This document shows positions 56,665-64,000 of a DNA stretch of 64,000 bases, one piece after another. The notes under the pieces are model-generated. The model was not told the origin of the DNA. It did not search any database and saw only the letters and a list, made by a program, of their open reading frames with translations. The stretch is taken from assembly GCF_009695765.1 (NCBI RefSeq), contig NZ_VUNI01000002.1, positions 1 to 64,000 of the forward strand, written 5' to 3'. Each line of letters starts with the position of its first letter. The stretch's first letter is position 1. Source of the DNA: Roseburia porci (GTDB taxonomy: Bacteria > Bacillota > Clostridia > Lachnospirales > Lachnospiraceae). The translations under genes were made by a program, and so were the position numbers.

Positions 56665-57864
56665 ATGTTTGAACTCCTGAAAAGAAATCGAAATTTCAGA
56701 ATATTTTTTGAGGCATCCTGCATTAGTGGGATTGGTGATTATGTTGATGATATCGCATTTTCCATGTTGATTTATAAATTTACAGAATCTACGCTGATCA
56801 CCAGTTATGTGTTTGCCATAAAAATGATTCTCTCGTTCGTGAGCATGTTCACGTCAACGATCGTTGATTATAACAACAAGTAAAAAATATTAATTGTAAC
56901 ATCATTTGGACAGGGAATTGTACTGTTAATGCTGCTTTTCATATACAACACCGGCTATATATCAACGTTTATATTGATTGTATTTGTTACGATCCAGACG
57001 ATATTCAGCACATTTAGTACACCTGCGCAAAATGCTCTTTTGCCGCTTCTTGTCTCTGATGATGATGCGATCACTGCAAGAGCGTCGAACAGTATGTTTC
57101 AACAATTTATACAAATATTTTCCTATGTTGGATCTGGTGCGCTGATAACGTTCGTAGGAATTTCCGGTGCCATACTGATTGATATTGTCACTTTCTTTGC
57201 AGCAGGGGGGTTAGCGTTTGGTATACAATATACAGAAATAAGCAGCAATTGCAGAAAAGAAATGAATTTTTCGCAAACGATCAAAGAAGGGTTTGGGTTC
57301 ATTTTTACCAGCAGAATGATAATTGCCATTTTGGTTGTGACCTTTATGGGAAATATCTTTGCTTCTCCGGTCGATACGTTATCGGTTGCTTATTTTTCAA
57401 ATTTTTTCACGGAAAAATATATGTATTCTGTATTCATGGCGGCAATCGCGATTGGAGGAATTATTGGGACCTGGAGTCTTACCAGATTAAAAGACAGGAT
57501 ACCTATGAACCGGTTGTTTGCACTTGGATTTGCCGTTGGCGGTTGTGGAATTATGTTAATGTTTTTCTATCATCATGCTGCCTTTCCGGTCATAGCTGGA
57601 TTTTTGTATGGAATCTCAAACGGCTTTGTTTCCATTATGAACGGCGTTTTATTGCAGATCAATACTCCGCGAGAAATGATGGGAAGAGTATTTAGTGCCT
57701 TTCGCTGTGTTTCCTTTGCATCAGGTCCGGTTGGAATGATCGCTGTTGGTTATCTGGGCGAATCTGTCGGGCTTAACAAAATCTTTTGCGGGTTAGGTTG
57801 TTTATTGATTGTGACTGCTTTTGTGGCACTGAAATATACTGCCTCATCGCAAAATAAACATTGA
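56665..57864 (+). pseudogene. MFS transporter gene interrupted by one in-frame stop
   Basis: Reading from ATG 56665 gives an MFS N-terminus (LLKRNRNFRIFFEASCISGIGD). After 72 codons, a TAA at 56881 interrupts the frame. The same frame continues without gap (KILIVTSFGQGIVLLML onwards) to 57864 for a full length of about 399 codons. A single base change would restore the gene. Without readthrough, the protein ends in helix 2. It belongs to the same exporter group as the intact gene at 46.4 kb. The upstream leader is a Stem I-less T-box. Confidence 0.85.
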
Positions 57865-57879
57865 CAAATTAATTTTTCA
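57853..57879 (+). repeat. 27-bp direct repeat, copy 2
   Basis: Identical to 56434-56460. It ends the MFS pseudogene (codons for Asn-Lys-His and stop) and begins the tyrS promoter. Confidence 0.95.
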
Positions 57880-57890
57880 GTGGCTATAAT
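57861..57890 (+). promoter_or_regulatory. Promoter of tyrS
   Basis: TTGACA at 57861-57866, an 18-nt spacer, and TATAAT at 57885-57890, directly before the T-box leader. Confidence 0.8.
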
Positions 57891-57897
57891 AAAAATA

Positions 57898-58192
57898 ATT
57901 GAAGCATACACAGGCTTTGACGGGAAGAAGTAGTAGTTTGTGGAACATACAGAAAGCAGCCGGTTGATGAGAGGCGCATGGAAAGCAGATTCCGAATACA
58001 TCCCCGAGCTTCGCACCAAATTTGTTTTTGCATGGAAGATATGCAGACAATAGTAGGCTGTGACGGAGTGGTTCACGTTAGAAGAACCGGAGTGTTGTCG
58101 GACACTCGCTAAGACAGGCAGCGTGAGCTGTTTGTGAATTAAGGTGGTAACACGAGTTTGATTCCTCGTCCTTTTACAGGGCGGGGATTTTT
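57898..58192 (+). promoter_or_regulatory. Tyrosine T-box riboswitch
   Basis: A complete T-box leader: Stem I region with a TAC (Tyr) specifier in CCGAATACATCC (57997-57999), the AAGGTGGTAACACG box (58141-58154) and a terminator CCTCGTCC/GGGCGGGG plus T-run (58163-58192). Uncharged tRNA-Tyr should permit readthrough into tyrS. Confidence 0.92.
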
Positions 58193-58272
58193 TAATTTCA
58201 TGGTAACTATTCAGGCGTATGCGGAAACTATCCGATTCCAAATAGTTCCATTTCAGAAAAGGAGATCAAAAT

Positions 58273-59499
58273 ATGACTTTATATGATGAATTAGTTGCCC
58301 GCGGTCTGATTGCGCAGGTAACCGACGAAGAAGAAATCAAAGAACTGATCAACAACGGAAAAGCAACATTTTACATTGGATTCGATCCAACAGCAGACAG
58401 CCTTCACGTAGGACATTTTATGGCACTTTGCCTTATGAAACGTCTTCAGGCAGCAGGAAACAAGCCGATCGCCCTGATCGGTGGTGGAACTGCAATGATT
58501 GGAGATCCATCTGGACGTACCGACATGCGTCAGATGATGACACCGGAGACAATTCAGCACAACTGTGACTGCTTCAAGAAACAGATGAGCCGTTTTATCG
58601 ACTTCAGTGACGGAAAAGCCCTTATGGTCAACAATGCAGACTGGTTAATGGATCTGAATTACATCGACGTACTGCGTGAGGTTGGCGCACACTTTTCCGT
58701 AAACCGTATGCTGACAGCAGAGTGCTACAAACAGCGTATGGAAAAAGGATTAAGCTTCTTAGAGTTCAACTACATGATCATGCAGAGCTACGATTTTTAC
58801 ACCTTATTCCAGAAATACGGATGTAACATGGAGTTCGGTGGAGATGACCAGTGGAGCAACATGCTTGGAGGAACCGAGCTGATCCGTCGTAAATTAGGAA
58901 AAGACGCATATGCAATGACCATCAACCTTCTTTTGAATTCCGAAGGAAAGAAAATGGGTAAAACACAGTCCGGTGCAGTATGGCTTGATCCAAACAAGAC
59001 TTCTCCATTCGAGTTCTTCCAGTACTGGAGAAATGTCGCTGATTCCGACGTATTAAAATGCATCCGTATGCTGACATTCCTTCCACTGGAAGAAGTTGAA
59101 GCAATGGAAAGCTGGGAAGGAGCCCAGTTAAATGAGGCAAAAGAGATTCTTGCATTCGAGCTGACCAAGCTTGTTCACGGTGAGGAAGAAGCAGAAAAAG
59201 CAAAAGAGGCTTCCCACGCTTTATTCAGTGGCGCAGGTGATCTGGCGCATATGCCTACCGTGGAAGTAACTGCGGATGACTTTGCGGAAAGAGACATGGA
59301 CATCATGGCTGTTTTAGTAAAAGCAGAGCTTGCAACAACCCGTTCCGATGCACGCCGTGCAGTACAGCAGGGCGGCGTTACCGTAGACGGCGAAAAAGTA
59401 ACAGATATCGCAGCTTCTTACAAGCTGGATGATTTTGCCGGGGAAGGAAAAATCGTAAAACGCGGTAAGAAAAAATTCGCAAAATTAATCGCAAAATAA
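58273..59499 (+). CDS. tyrS: Tyrosyl-tRNA synthetase
   Basis: 408 residues, class I synthetase. The HIGH-type motif is SLHVGHF, and the KMSKS-type motif is [19 protein letters not shown] binds tyrosine. The C-terminal S4 domain (about 345-405) binds tRNA. It is controlled by the Tyr T-box immediately upstream. Confidence 0.97.
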   Translation: MTLYDELVARGLIAQVTDEEEIKELINNGKATFYIGFDPTADSLHVGHFMALCLMKRLQAAGNKPIALIGGGTAMIGDPSGRTDMRQMMTPETIQHNCDCFKKQMSRFIDFSDGKALMVNNADWLMDLNYIDVLREVGAHFSVNRMLTAECYKQRMEKGLSFLEFNYMIMQSYDFYTLFQKYGCNMEFGGDDQWSNMLGGTELIRRKLGKDAYAMTINLLLNSEGKKMGKTQSGAVWLDPNKTSPFEFFQYWRNVADSDVLKCIRMLTFLPLEEVEAMESWEGAQLNEAKEILAFELTKLVHGEEEAEKAKEASHALFSGAGDLAHMPTVEVTADDFAERDMDIMAVLVKAELATTRSDARRAVQQGGVTVDGEKVTDIAASYKLDDFAGEGKIVKRGKKKFAKLIAK

Positions 59500-59521
59500 C
59501 GGCATATAATGATAAAAATTA

Positions 59522-59550
59522 TTGACAAATACCCACACATTCGATATATT
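59522..59550 (+). promoter_or_regulatory. Promoter of the mntP riboswitch
   Basis: TTGACA at 59522-59527, a 17-nt spacer, and TATATT at 59545-59550. Confidence 0.75.
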
Positions 59551-59574
59551 AGTGATAATCTAATTTGAGAATTA

Positions 59575-59705
59575 TCCGTGAGGGAGTAGTTCGCACGAAC
59601 GTGTGATTTGTCAACAAACCCGGTATTCGTACCTGGCAAATCTTAAAGAATGAGACTCATGTATGGCTTATCCGATAAGCCATACGTGGGTCTCTTTTTT
59701 TCTAC
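59575..59705 (+). promoter_or_regulatory. yybP-ykoY manganese riboswitch
   Basis: The conserved GGGAGTAG (59582-59589) and the ACCTGGCAAA region are present, with the AATGAGAC tail at about 59649-59656. A long terminator stem follows (GAGACTCATG...CATACGTGGGTCTC, with T-run to about 59700). The tail is shared between aptamer and terminator, so Mn2+ binding should prevent termination. The next gene is the Mn2+ exporter mntP, a standard partner. Confidence 0.9.
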
Positions 59706-59775
59706 GTAAATGTATACTACTGGATAATTTTTGGATGGATGCACACTTTATTTATAGAGAAAAGAGGATACGATT

Positions 59776-60360
59776 ATGGCACTTTTTATCGAGCTGCTCT
59801 TAATGGGCATCGGACTTGCGATGGACGCATTTGCTGTGTCAATCTGCAAGGGACTTGGCATGTCCAGACTGAACAGGAAACAGGCAGTCGTGATCGGTTT
59901 GTATTTTGGCGGCTTTCAGGCACTTATGCCGTTTATCGGATGGCTTCTGGGAAGCCAGTTCCAGCGTTACATCACAAGCATTGATCACTGGATCGCATTT
60001 ATCCTGCTTGGACTGATCGGCGGAAAAATGATCGTGGAGGCTGTAAAAGGCTGGAATGAGGAAGACGTTGTGGAAGTCGAGGATAAGCCGATCAATCACA
60101 AAAACATGCTTGTACTTGCAATCGCTACAAGCATTGATGCACTGGCAGTCGGAATTACGTTTGCATTTCTTGGAACACCGATCCTTGAAGCGATCACCAT
60201 CATCGGAATTACAACAATGCTCATATCCATCGCAGGAGTTGCTGTCGGCAACTTCTTTGGAAGCAAATACAAGAATAAAGCGGAGCTTGCCGGTGGATTG
60301 ATCCTTGTATTGCTTGGGATTAAGATCCTGTTCGAGCACCTCGGTATAATTGCATTTTAA
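59776..60360 (+). CDS. mntP: Manganese efflux pump MntP
   Basis: 194 residues with six predicted helices. Signatures are GIGLAMDAFAVSICKGL and the second repeat ATSIDALAVGITFAF, each with the conserved Asp in the membrane. It exports Mn2+ and is preceded by a manganese riboswitch. Confidence 0.95.
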   Translation: MALFIELLLMGIGLAMDAFAVSICKGLGMSRLNRKQAVVIGLYFGGFQALMPFIGWLLGSQFQRYITSIDHWIAFILLGLIGGKMIVEAVKGWNEEDVVEVEDKPINHKNMLVLAIATSIDALAVGITFAFLGTPILEAITIIGITTMLISIAGVAVGNFFGSKYKNKAELAGGLILVLLGIKILFEHLGIIAF

Positions 60361-60394
60361 TGATATCATTTTAATTGACGAAAAGGAGTAAGAA

Positions 60395-61384
60395 ATGAAC
60401 GAATTATTTCAGAGCGTACCATTTGCAGTCATCCTGCTGATTCTTGGATTTGCATTTCTGGTAAAAGGGGCAGATGCCTTTGTAGAGGGCTGCAGCAGTA
60501 TTGCAAAAAGGTTTCAGGTTCCATCACTGATCATTGGCATGACCATTGTAGCAATGGGAACAAGCCTTCCGGAGACTGCAGTAAGCATCACCGCATCCGT
60601 TACAGGAAATAATGCACTTGCGGTCAGCAATGCGGTTGGCTCCAACATTTTTAATCTGATGATCGTAGTTGGTGTATGTGCCATTCTGACACCGGTCGCA
60701 GTAAGAAGAGAAACACTGAAAATTGATTTTCCGTTTTCCATTGTCTGTGCGGCATTACTTCTTGTGCTTGGCGCAATCGGAATGATGCTTGGACATGTGG
60801 ATGGTGCAATCTTTATCGTTTTGTTTGCGCTTTTTATTCTTTATATGATAAAATCCGCACAGAAATCCCGCAAGGATAACAAAGATATGGATGTCGAAGA
60901 GACAGAGTTTGCACTTGAGGTGGAAGAGATCCAGATTATGCCGATGCCAAAAAGTATTATTTTTATCGTGCTTGGTTGTGTGGCAATCGCACTTGGCAGT
61001 GACTGGGTAGTTGATGGTGCAACAACGATCGCTGAGGCAATGGGCGTCAGCCAGACACTGATCGGACTTACAGTCGTTGCATTTGGAACCAGTCTTCCGG
61101 AGCTTGCAACATCCATTATGGCAGCAAAGAAAAATGAAGTGGATATGGCACTCGGCAATGCCATCGGATCGAATATTTTTAATATCCTGATGGTACTTGG
61201 TATTGCAGCTGCGATCAGTCCGATGGCATTTATCACAGAAAACATCATTGATATTGTGATCCTCATGGCATTCAGTGCAATCGTATGGATCATGGCATGG
61301 ACCAAAAATGAGCTCAGTAAAAAAGAAGGCTGGGTGATGGTAATCCTGTATGCCGTGTATGTTGTATACATCTGCATGCGGTAG
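60395..61384 (+). CDS. CaCA-family calcium/sodium antiporter
   Basis: 329 residues with ten or eleven helices in two inverted repeats. The alpha-repeats are visible as GMTIVAMGTSLPETAVS with NAVGSNIFN, and GLTVVAFGTSLPELATS with NAIGSNIFN, carrying the ion-binding Glu residues. This is the YrbG type; ion preference is unproven. It follows mntP by 35 nt and may be co-transcribed under Mn2+ control. Confidence 0.93.
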   Translation: MNELFQSVPFAVILLILGFAFLVKGADAFVEGCSSIAKRFQVPSLIIGMTIVAMGTSLPETAVSITASVTGNNALAVSNAVGSNIFNLMIVVGVCAILTPVAVRRETLKIDFPFSIVCAALLLVLGAIGMMLGHVDGAIFIVLFALFILYMIKSAQKSRKDNKDMDVEETEFALEVEEIQIMPMPKSIIFIVLGCVAIALGSDWVVDGATTIAEAMGVSQTLIGLTVVAFGTSLPELATSIMAAKKNEVDMALGNAIGSNIFNILMVLGIAAAISPMAFITENIIDIVILMAFSAIVWIMAWTKNELSKKEGWVMVILYAVYVVYICMR

Positions 61385-61393
61385 TATATTGAA

Positions 61394-61610
61394 ACTGACA
61401 GGTAATTGCGAAACTATTGAAATCTGAAGTGAGCATGTACTGTGAGTACAGGTAACTCGCAGGTGCTTCAGAGCGGCCGGTACTTGGCGACCGTACTTTG
61501 GTCGCTTATGTACCGTTGCCAGCGATGAGCAGCGAGAGCGTGCCTGCGATTATTTGTACTCACAGTACATGCCAGTATAAATTTAAAACAGTTCCGCAAT
61601 TACCTACTGT
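61394..61610. repeat. Structured repeat element B2 (family B)
   Basis: About 217 bp. The outer arms AGGTAATTGCGAAACT (61400-61415) and AGTTCCGCAATTACCT (61590-61605) pair with one bulge. The inner arms, GCATGTACTGTGAGTAC and its exact complement (about 61433-61449 and 61556-61572), form a 17-bp stem. The core (61451-61559) is about 92% identical to B1. Both sets of arms differ from those of B1. It lies between the antiporter and a zinc-ribbon gene. Confidence 0.85.
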
Positions 61611-61637
61611 GAATCTGATAGAAAAGGAGAACTCATT

Positions 61638-62003
61638 ATGGCATTTGATTTTGAAGATATGAAAAACAAGATTGTATCCGCAGGAAAAGAAGTAGGAGAC
61701 AAAGCGAAAGAGGCATCCTCCACAGCAAAGATCCGTCTGGATATCCGTTCCAAGGAGGATTTTTTACAGAAGCAGTATGCGGAACTTGGAAAGCTGTATT
61801 ATGAAGCACATAAAGAGGAAGAAGTTCCGGAGCAGGAATGCTTTGCATCCATTGCTGAGACATTAGGCGAGATCCAGGCATTAAAAGATGAAATTCTGGT
61901 GACACAGGGAGCCGTTATCTGCCCGCAATGTGGTGCAAAACAGCCAAAAGAGCACACATACTGTGATAAATGCGGTGCACATCTGAGTATTTTTGAAGAG
62001 TAA
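61638..62003 (+). CDS. Zinc-ribbon protein with helical N-terminus
   Basis: 121 residues. An N-terminal helical region (about 1-80, coiled-coil-like) is followed by a zinc ribbon CPQCGAKQ...CDKCGAHL with two CxxC pairs. The pattern is common in uncharacterised Firmicutes proteins. There is no membrane segment. AGAAAAGGAG precedes the ATG. Function unknown. Confidence 0.85.
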   Translation: MAFDFEDMKNKIVSAGKEVGDKAKEASSTAKIRLDIRSKEDFLQKQYAELGKLYYEAHKEEEVPEQECFASIAETLGEIQALKDEILVTQGAVICPQCGAKQPKEHTYCDKCGAHLSIFEE

Positions 62004-62039
62004 TACAGGAAAAGGTTGACTTTTTGAAAATCGAGTGAT

Positions 62040-62390
62040 AACGTAATCATAGCTGATAGCCAGTTATTATAATTGGTAATAACAGAATACACTTTTATAA
62101 CACGTTGAAAAAGAGAGTACGTCTGCAGGAATTTTACAGAGAATTTCCCACCGGAAGGATGTTGAGAGGGAAAGAAGGAATGTGGATGGAAGATGGCTTT
62201 GGAGTGGCAGAACTGAACTGACAGGCCGCATGTGGCAGGAGGCAGATAAGTTCTGACGGGACCGCCTGTTATAGCGGAAGATGTTGGTTGACATCTGCAG
62301 AGGCTGATTTCGTGAGGAGCCAGCGAATTGAAGTGGTAACACGGGAAGTAAGATCTCGTCTTCATGTATATGGGGACGGGATTTTTTTTA
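62040..62390 (+). promoter_or_regulatory. Methionine T-box riboswitch
   Basis: A long leader with a probable ATG specifier in AGGAATGTGG (62179-62181), the T-box AAGTGGTAACACGGG (62331-62345) and a terminator (62353-62360 with 62375-62382, then eight T). metG follows, which fits a tRNA-Met sensor. Confidence 0.88.
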
Positions 62391-62555
62391 TTTGATAGGA
62401 AATTCCTATCAAATAAAAATGCTCCGCAAGGATGCGCACTCGCACAAAAGGAATGTGCTGCTTCGCAGCTGTGCTCAGCGCGCAAAGCGGTCAAGCCCCT
62501 CAAGATTGAGGGAATGGAAGCTGAAGTGGGCTTGCCCACTTTGTTATTTGAGAAA
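62387..62555. repeat. Chain of palindromes between the T-box and metG
   Basis: It begins with a 31-bp palindrome (arms 62387-62401 and 62403-62417, one central base). Three short perfect hairpins follow: GCTGC/GCAGC, CCCTCAA/TTGAGGG and AAGTGGGC/GCCCACTT. GC content is higher than in neighbouring DNA. Both strands are open in some frames, but none has a convincing ribosome binding site. It probably represents a dispersed palindromic element. Confidence 0.6.
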
Positions 62556-62566
62556 GGATGAGCAAA

Positions 62567-64000
62567 ATGAGCAAAAAAGGTAAGTTTTATATGACAACTG
62601 CGATTGCCTATACATCAGGTAAACCGCATATTGGAAACACATACGAGATCATTCTTGCGGATGCGATCGCAAGATACAGACGTGCGGAGGGATATGACGT
62701 ATATTTCCAGACTGGAACAGATGAGCATGGACAGAAGATCCAGGAAAAGGCTGAAGCAGCAGGAATCACTCCAAAGGAATTCGTAGATCAGGTATCCGGA
62801 GAGGTAAAACGCATCTGGGATCTTGTCAATGCGTCTTATGACAACTTTATCCGTACAACCGATGAAGATCATGAAAAATGCGTAAAGAAGATCTTTAAGA
62901 AACTGTATGATCAGGGGGATATATACAAAAGTTCTTATGAAGGCTTATACTGTACACCTTGTGAGTCCTTCTGGACAGAGTCACAGCTCGTCGACGGAAA
63001 ATGCCCGGACTGCGGACGTGAGGTAAAACCTGCAAAAGAGGAAGCATATTTCTTCAAAATGAGCAAATATGCAGACCGTCTGATCGACTATATCAATACA
63101 CATCCGGACTTTATCCAGCCGGTATCCAGAAAGAACGAGATGATGAACAACTTCCTGCTTCCTGGCCTGCAGGATCTGTGCGTATCCAGAACTTCTTTCA
63201 GCTGGGGAATTCCAGTAGATTTTGATCCAAAACATGTCGTATATGTATGGCTGGATGCACTGACCAACTATATTACGAAGATTGGTTATGATCCTGACGG
63301 ATCTTCTGATCTTTTCAAGAAAAACTGGCCTGCAGATCTGCATCTGATCGGAAAAGACATTGTCCGTTTCCATACGATTTACTGGCCGATCTTCTTAATG
63401 GCACTGGATCTTCCGCTTCCAAAGCAGGTATTTGGTCATCCATGGCTGCTTCAGGGCGGTGAGAAAATGAGTAAATCCAAAGGAAACGTTATTTACGCAG
63501 ATGATCTTGTAGATCTTTTCGGAGTAGATGCAACACGTTATTTCGTACTGCATGAGATGCCATTCGAAAACGATGGTGTGATCACATGGGATCTTGTAAT
63601 CGAGCGTTACAATTCTGACCTTGCGAATATCCTTGGAAACCTGGTAAACAGAACTGTATCCATGAGCAACAAATATTTTGATGGTGTAGTAAAGAGCACA
63701 GGAGTAACCGAGGATGTGGACGCAGACTTAAAGGCTGTTGTGACCGGAACAAAAGCACGTACTGCTGAGAAAATGGAGAAACTCCGTGTGGCAGATGCCA
63801 TCACAGAAGTGTTTGCACTTTTCCGCCGCTGCAACAAATACATCGATGAGACAACACCATGGGTACTTGCAAAGGATGAGGCAAAGAAAGACCGCTTAAG
63901 TGAGGTACTTTATAACCTCGTTGAGTCCATTACGATCGGAGCAAGCCTTCTGCACAGCTTCCTTCCAGAGACCGCAGAGAAGATCGTGGCACAGTTAAAT
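62567..64000 (+). CDS. metG: Methionyl-tRNA synthetase (3' end outside window)
   Basis: 478 codons are present; the gene runs off the end. The class I motifs are PHIGNTY (HIGH type) and KMSKSKGN. A zinc-binding insert with two CxxC pairs (CTPC and CPDC) is present. The start of the anticodon-binding helical domain is visible up to the window edge. ATG 62567 has AAAGG at 9-nt spacing; ATG 62558 is also in frame. It is controlled by the Met T-box upstream. Confidence 0.96.
   Translation, partial: MSKKGKFYMTTAIAYTSGKPHIGNTYEIILADAIARYRRAEGYDVYFQTGTDEHGQKIQEKAEAAGITPKEFVDQVSGEVKRIWDLVNASYDNFIRTTDEDHEKCVKKIFKKLYDQGDIYKSSYEGLYCTPCESFWTESQLVDGKCPDCGREVKPAKEEAYFFKMSKYADRLIDYINTHPDFIQPVSRKNEMMNNFLLPGLQDLCVSRTSFSWGIPVDFDPKHVVYVWLDALTNYITKIGYDPDGSSDLFKKNWPADLHLIGKDIVRFHTIYWPIFLMALDLPLPKQVFGHPWLLQGGEKMSKSKGNVIYADDLVDLFGVDATRYFVLHEMPFENDGVITWDLVIERYNSDLANILGNLVNRTVSMSNKYFDGVVKSTGVTEDVDADLKAVVTGTKARTAEKMEKLRVADAITEVFALFRRCNKYIDETTPWVLAKDEAKKDRLSEVLYNLVESITIGASLLHSFLPETAEKIVAQLN

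Noticed and set aside
62364-62583. Frames on both strands in the metG leader
   Set aside because: They are produced by the palindrome chain, lack ribosome binding sites, and mirror each other on the two strands.

Overview
The window reads as a stretch of chromosome from a Gram-positive, spore-forming gut-type clostridium, most likely Lachnospiraceae (Bacillota). The signs are strong AGGAGG ribosome binding sites with GTG and TTG starts, moderate GC content, spmA/spmB, T-box leaders in front of tyrS and metG, Clostridia-type gene orders (yaaR-holB-ricT-trmN6-rsmI, rpsF-ssb-rpsR, gdpP-rplI-dnaB, tsaC-upp-dCMP deaminase-atp) and an ATP synthase c subunit of the Clostridia/Na+ type. I cannot name the species.

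Layout. 0-3.3 kb: two membrane proteins and pepT. 3.3-4.0 kb: an unidentified structured RNA behind a perfect sigma-A promoter, then tRNA-Lys. 4-7.3 kb: an esterase, trmB and a D,D-carboxypeptidase. 7.3-9.3 kb: a large palindromic element (A1) and an AbiE-like pair with a very divergent second gene. 9.3-15.8 kb: a decarboxylase and the gmk-like/yaaR/holB/ricT/trmN6/rsmI housekeeping run, interrupted by a structured repeat (B1). 15.8-26.7 kb: a DUF885 lipoprotein, spmAB, tRNA-fMet, Ktr/Trk potassium uptake, a sirtuin, DUF951, rpsF-ssb-rpsR, aspA, a 53-residue gene and a PucR-type regulator. 26.8-31.1 kb: a DUF975 membrane protein, a two-component system, and NfeD plus SPFH. 31.3-36.1 kb: gdpP-rplI-dnaB, a MerR regulator and a ferredoxin. 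36.4-46.3 kb: tsaC, a catalytically dead LMW phosphatase, upp, dCMP deaminase and the complete F1Fo ATP synthase operon. 46.4-54.7 kb: accessory genes (MFS exporter, 2TM protein, GH42 beta-galactosidase with AraC regulator, palindromic element A2, MerR plus lipoprotein, DUF4143 ATPase behind phased repeats). 54.7-58.2 kb: a HAD phosphatase, a broken hipBA pair, and an MFS pseudogene behind a duplicated T-box that lacks Stem I. 58.3-64 kb: tyrS, Mn2+ riboswitch-mntP, a CaCA antiporter, element B2, a zinc-ribbon protein, and T-box-metG, which runs off the end.

How it fits together. Most genes are housekeeping: translation (trmB, trmN6, rsmI, tsaC, rpsF/R, rplI, tyrS, metG), replication (holB, dnaB, ssb), c-di-AMP turnover (gdpP), ion homeostasis (Ktr, MntP, CaCA) and energy (ATP synthase). 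The unexplained signal lies between the genes. Two repeat families (A1/A2 and B1/B2) each occur twice. Their inner sequences are conserved, but the outer arms differ between copies and still pair within each copy. This is the pattern expected of structured RNAs or hairpin-type mobile elements. I see no rRNA, CRISPR array, prophage or transposase gene.
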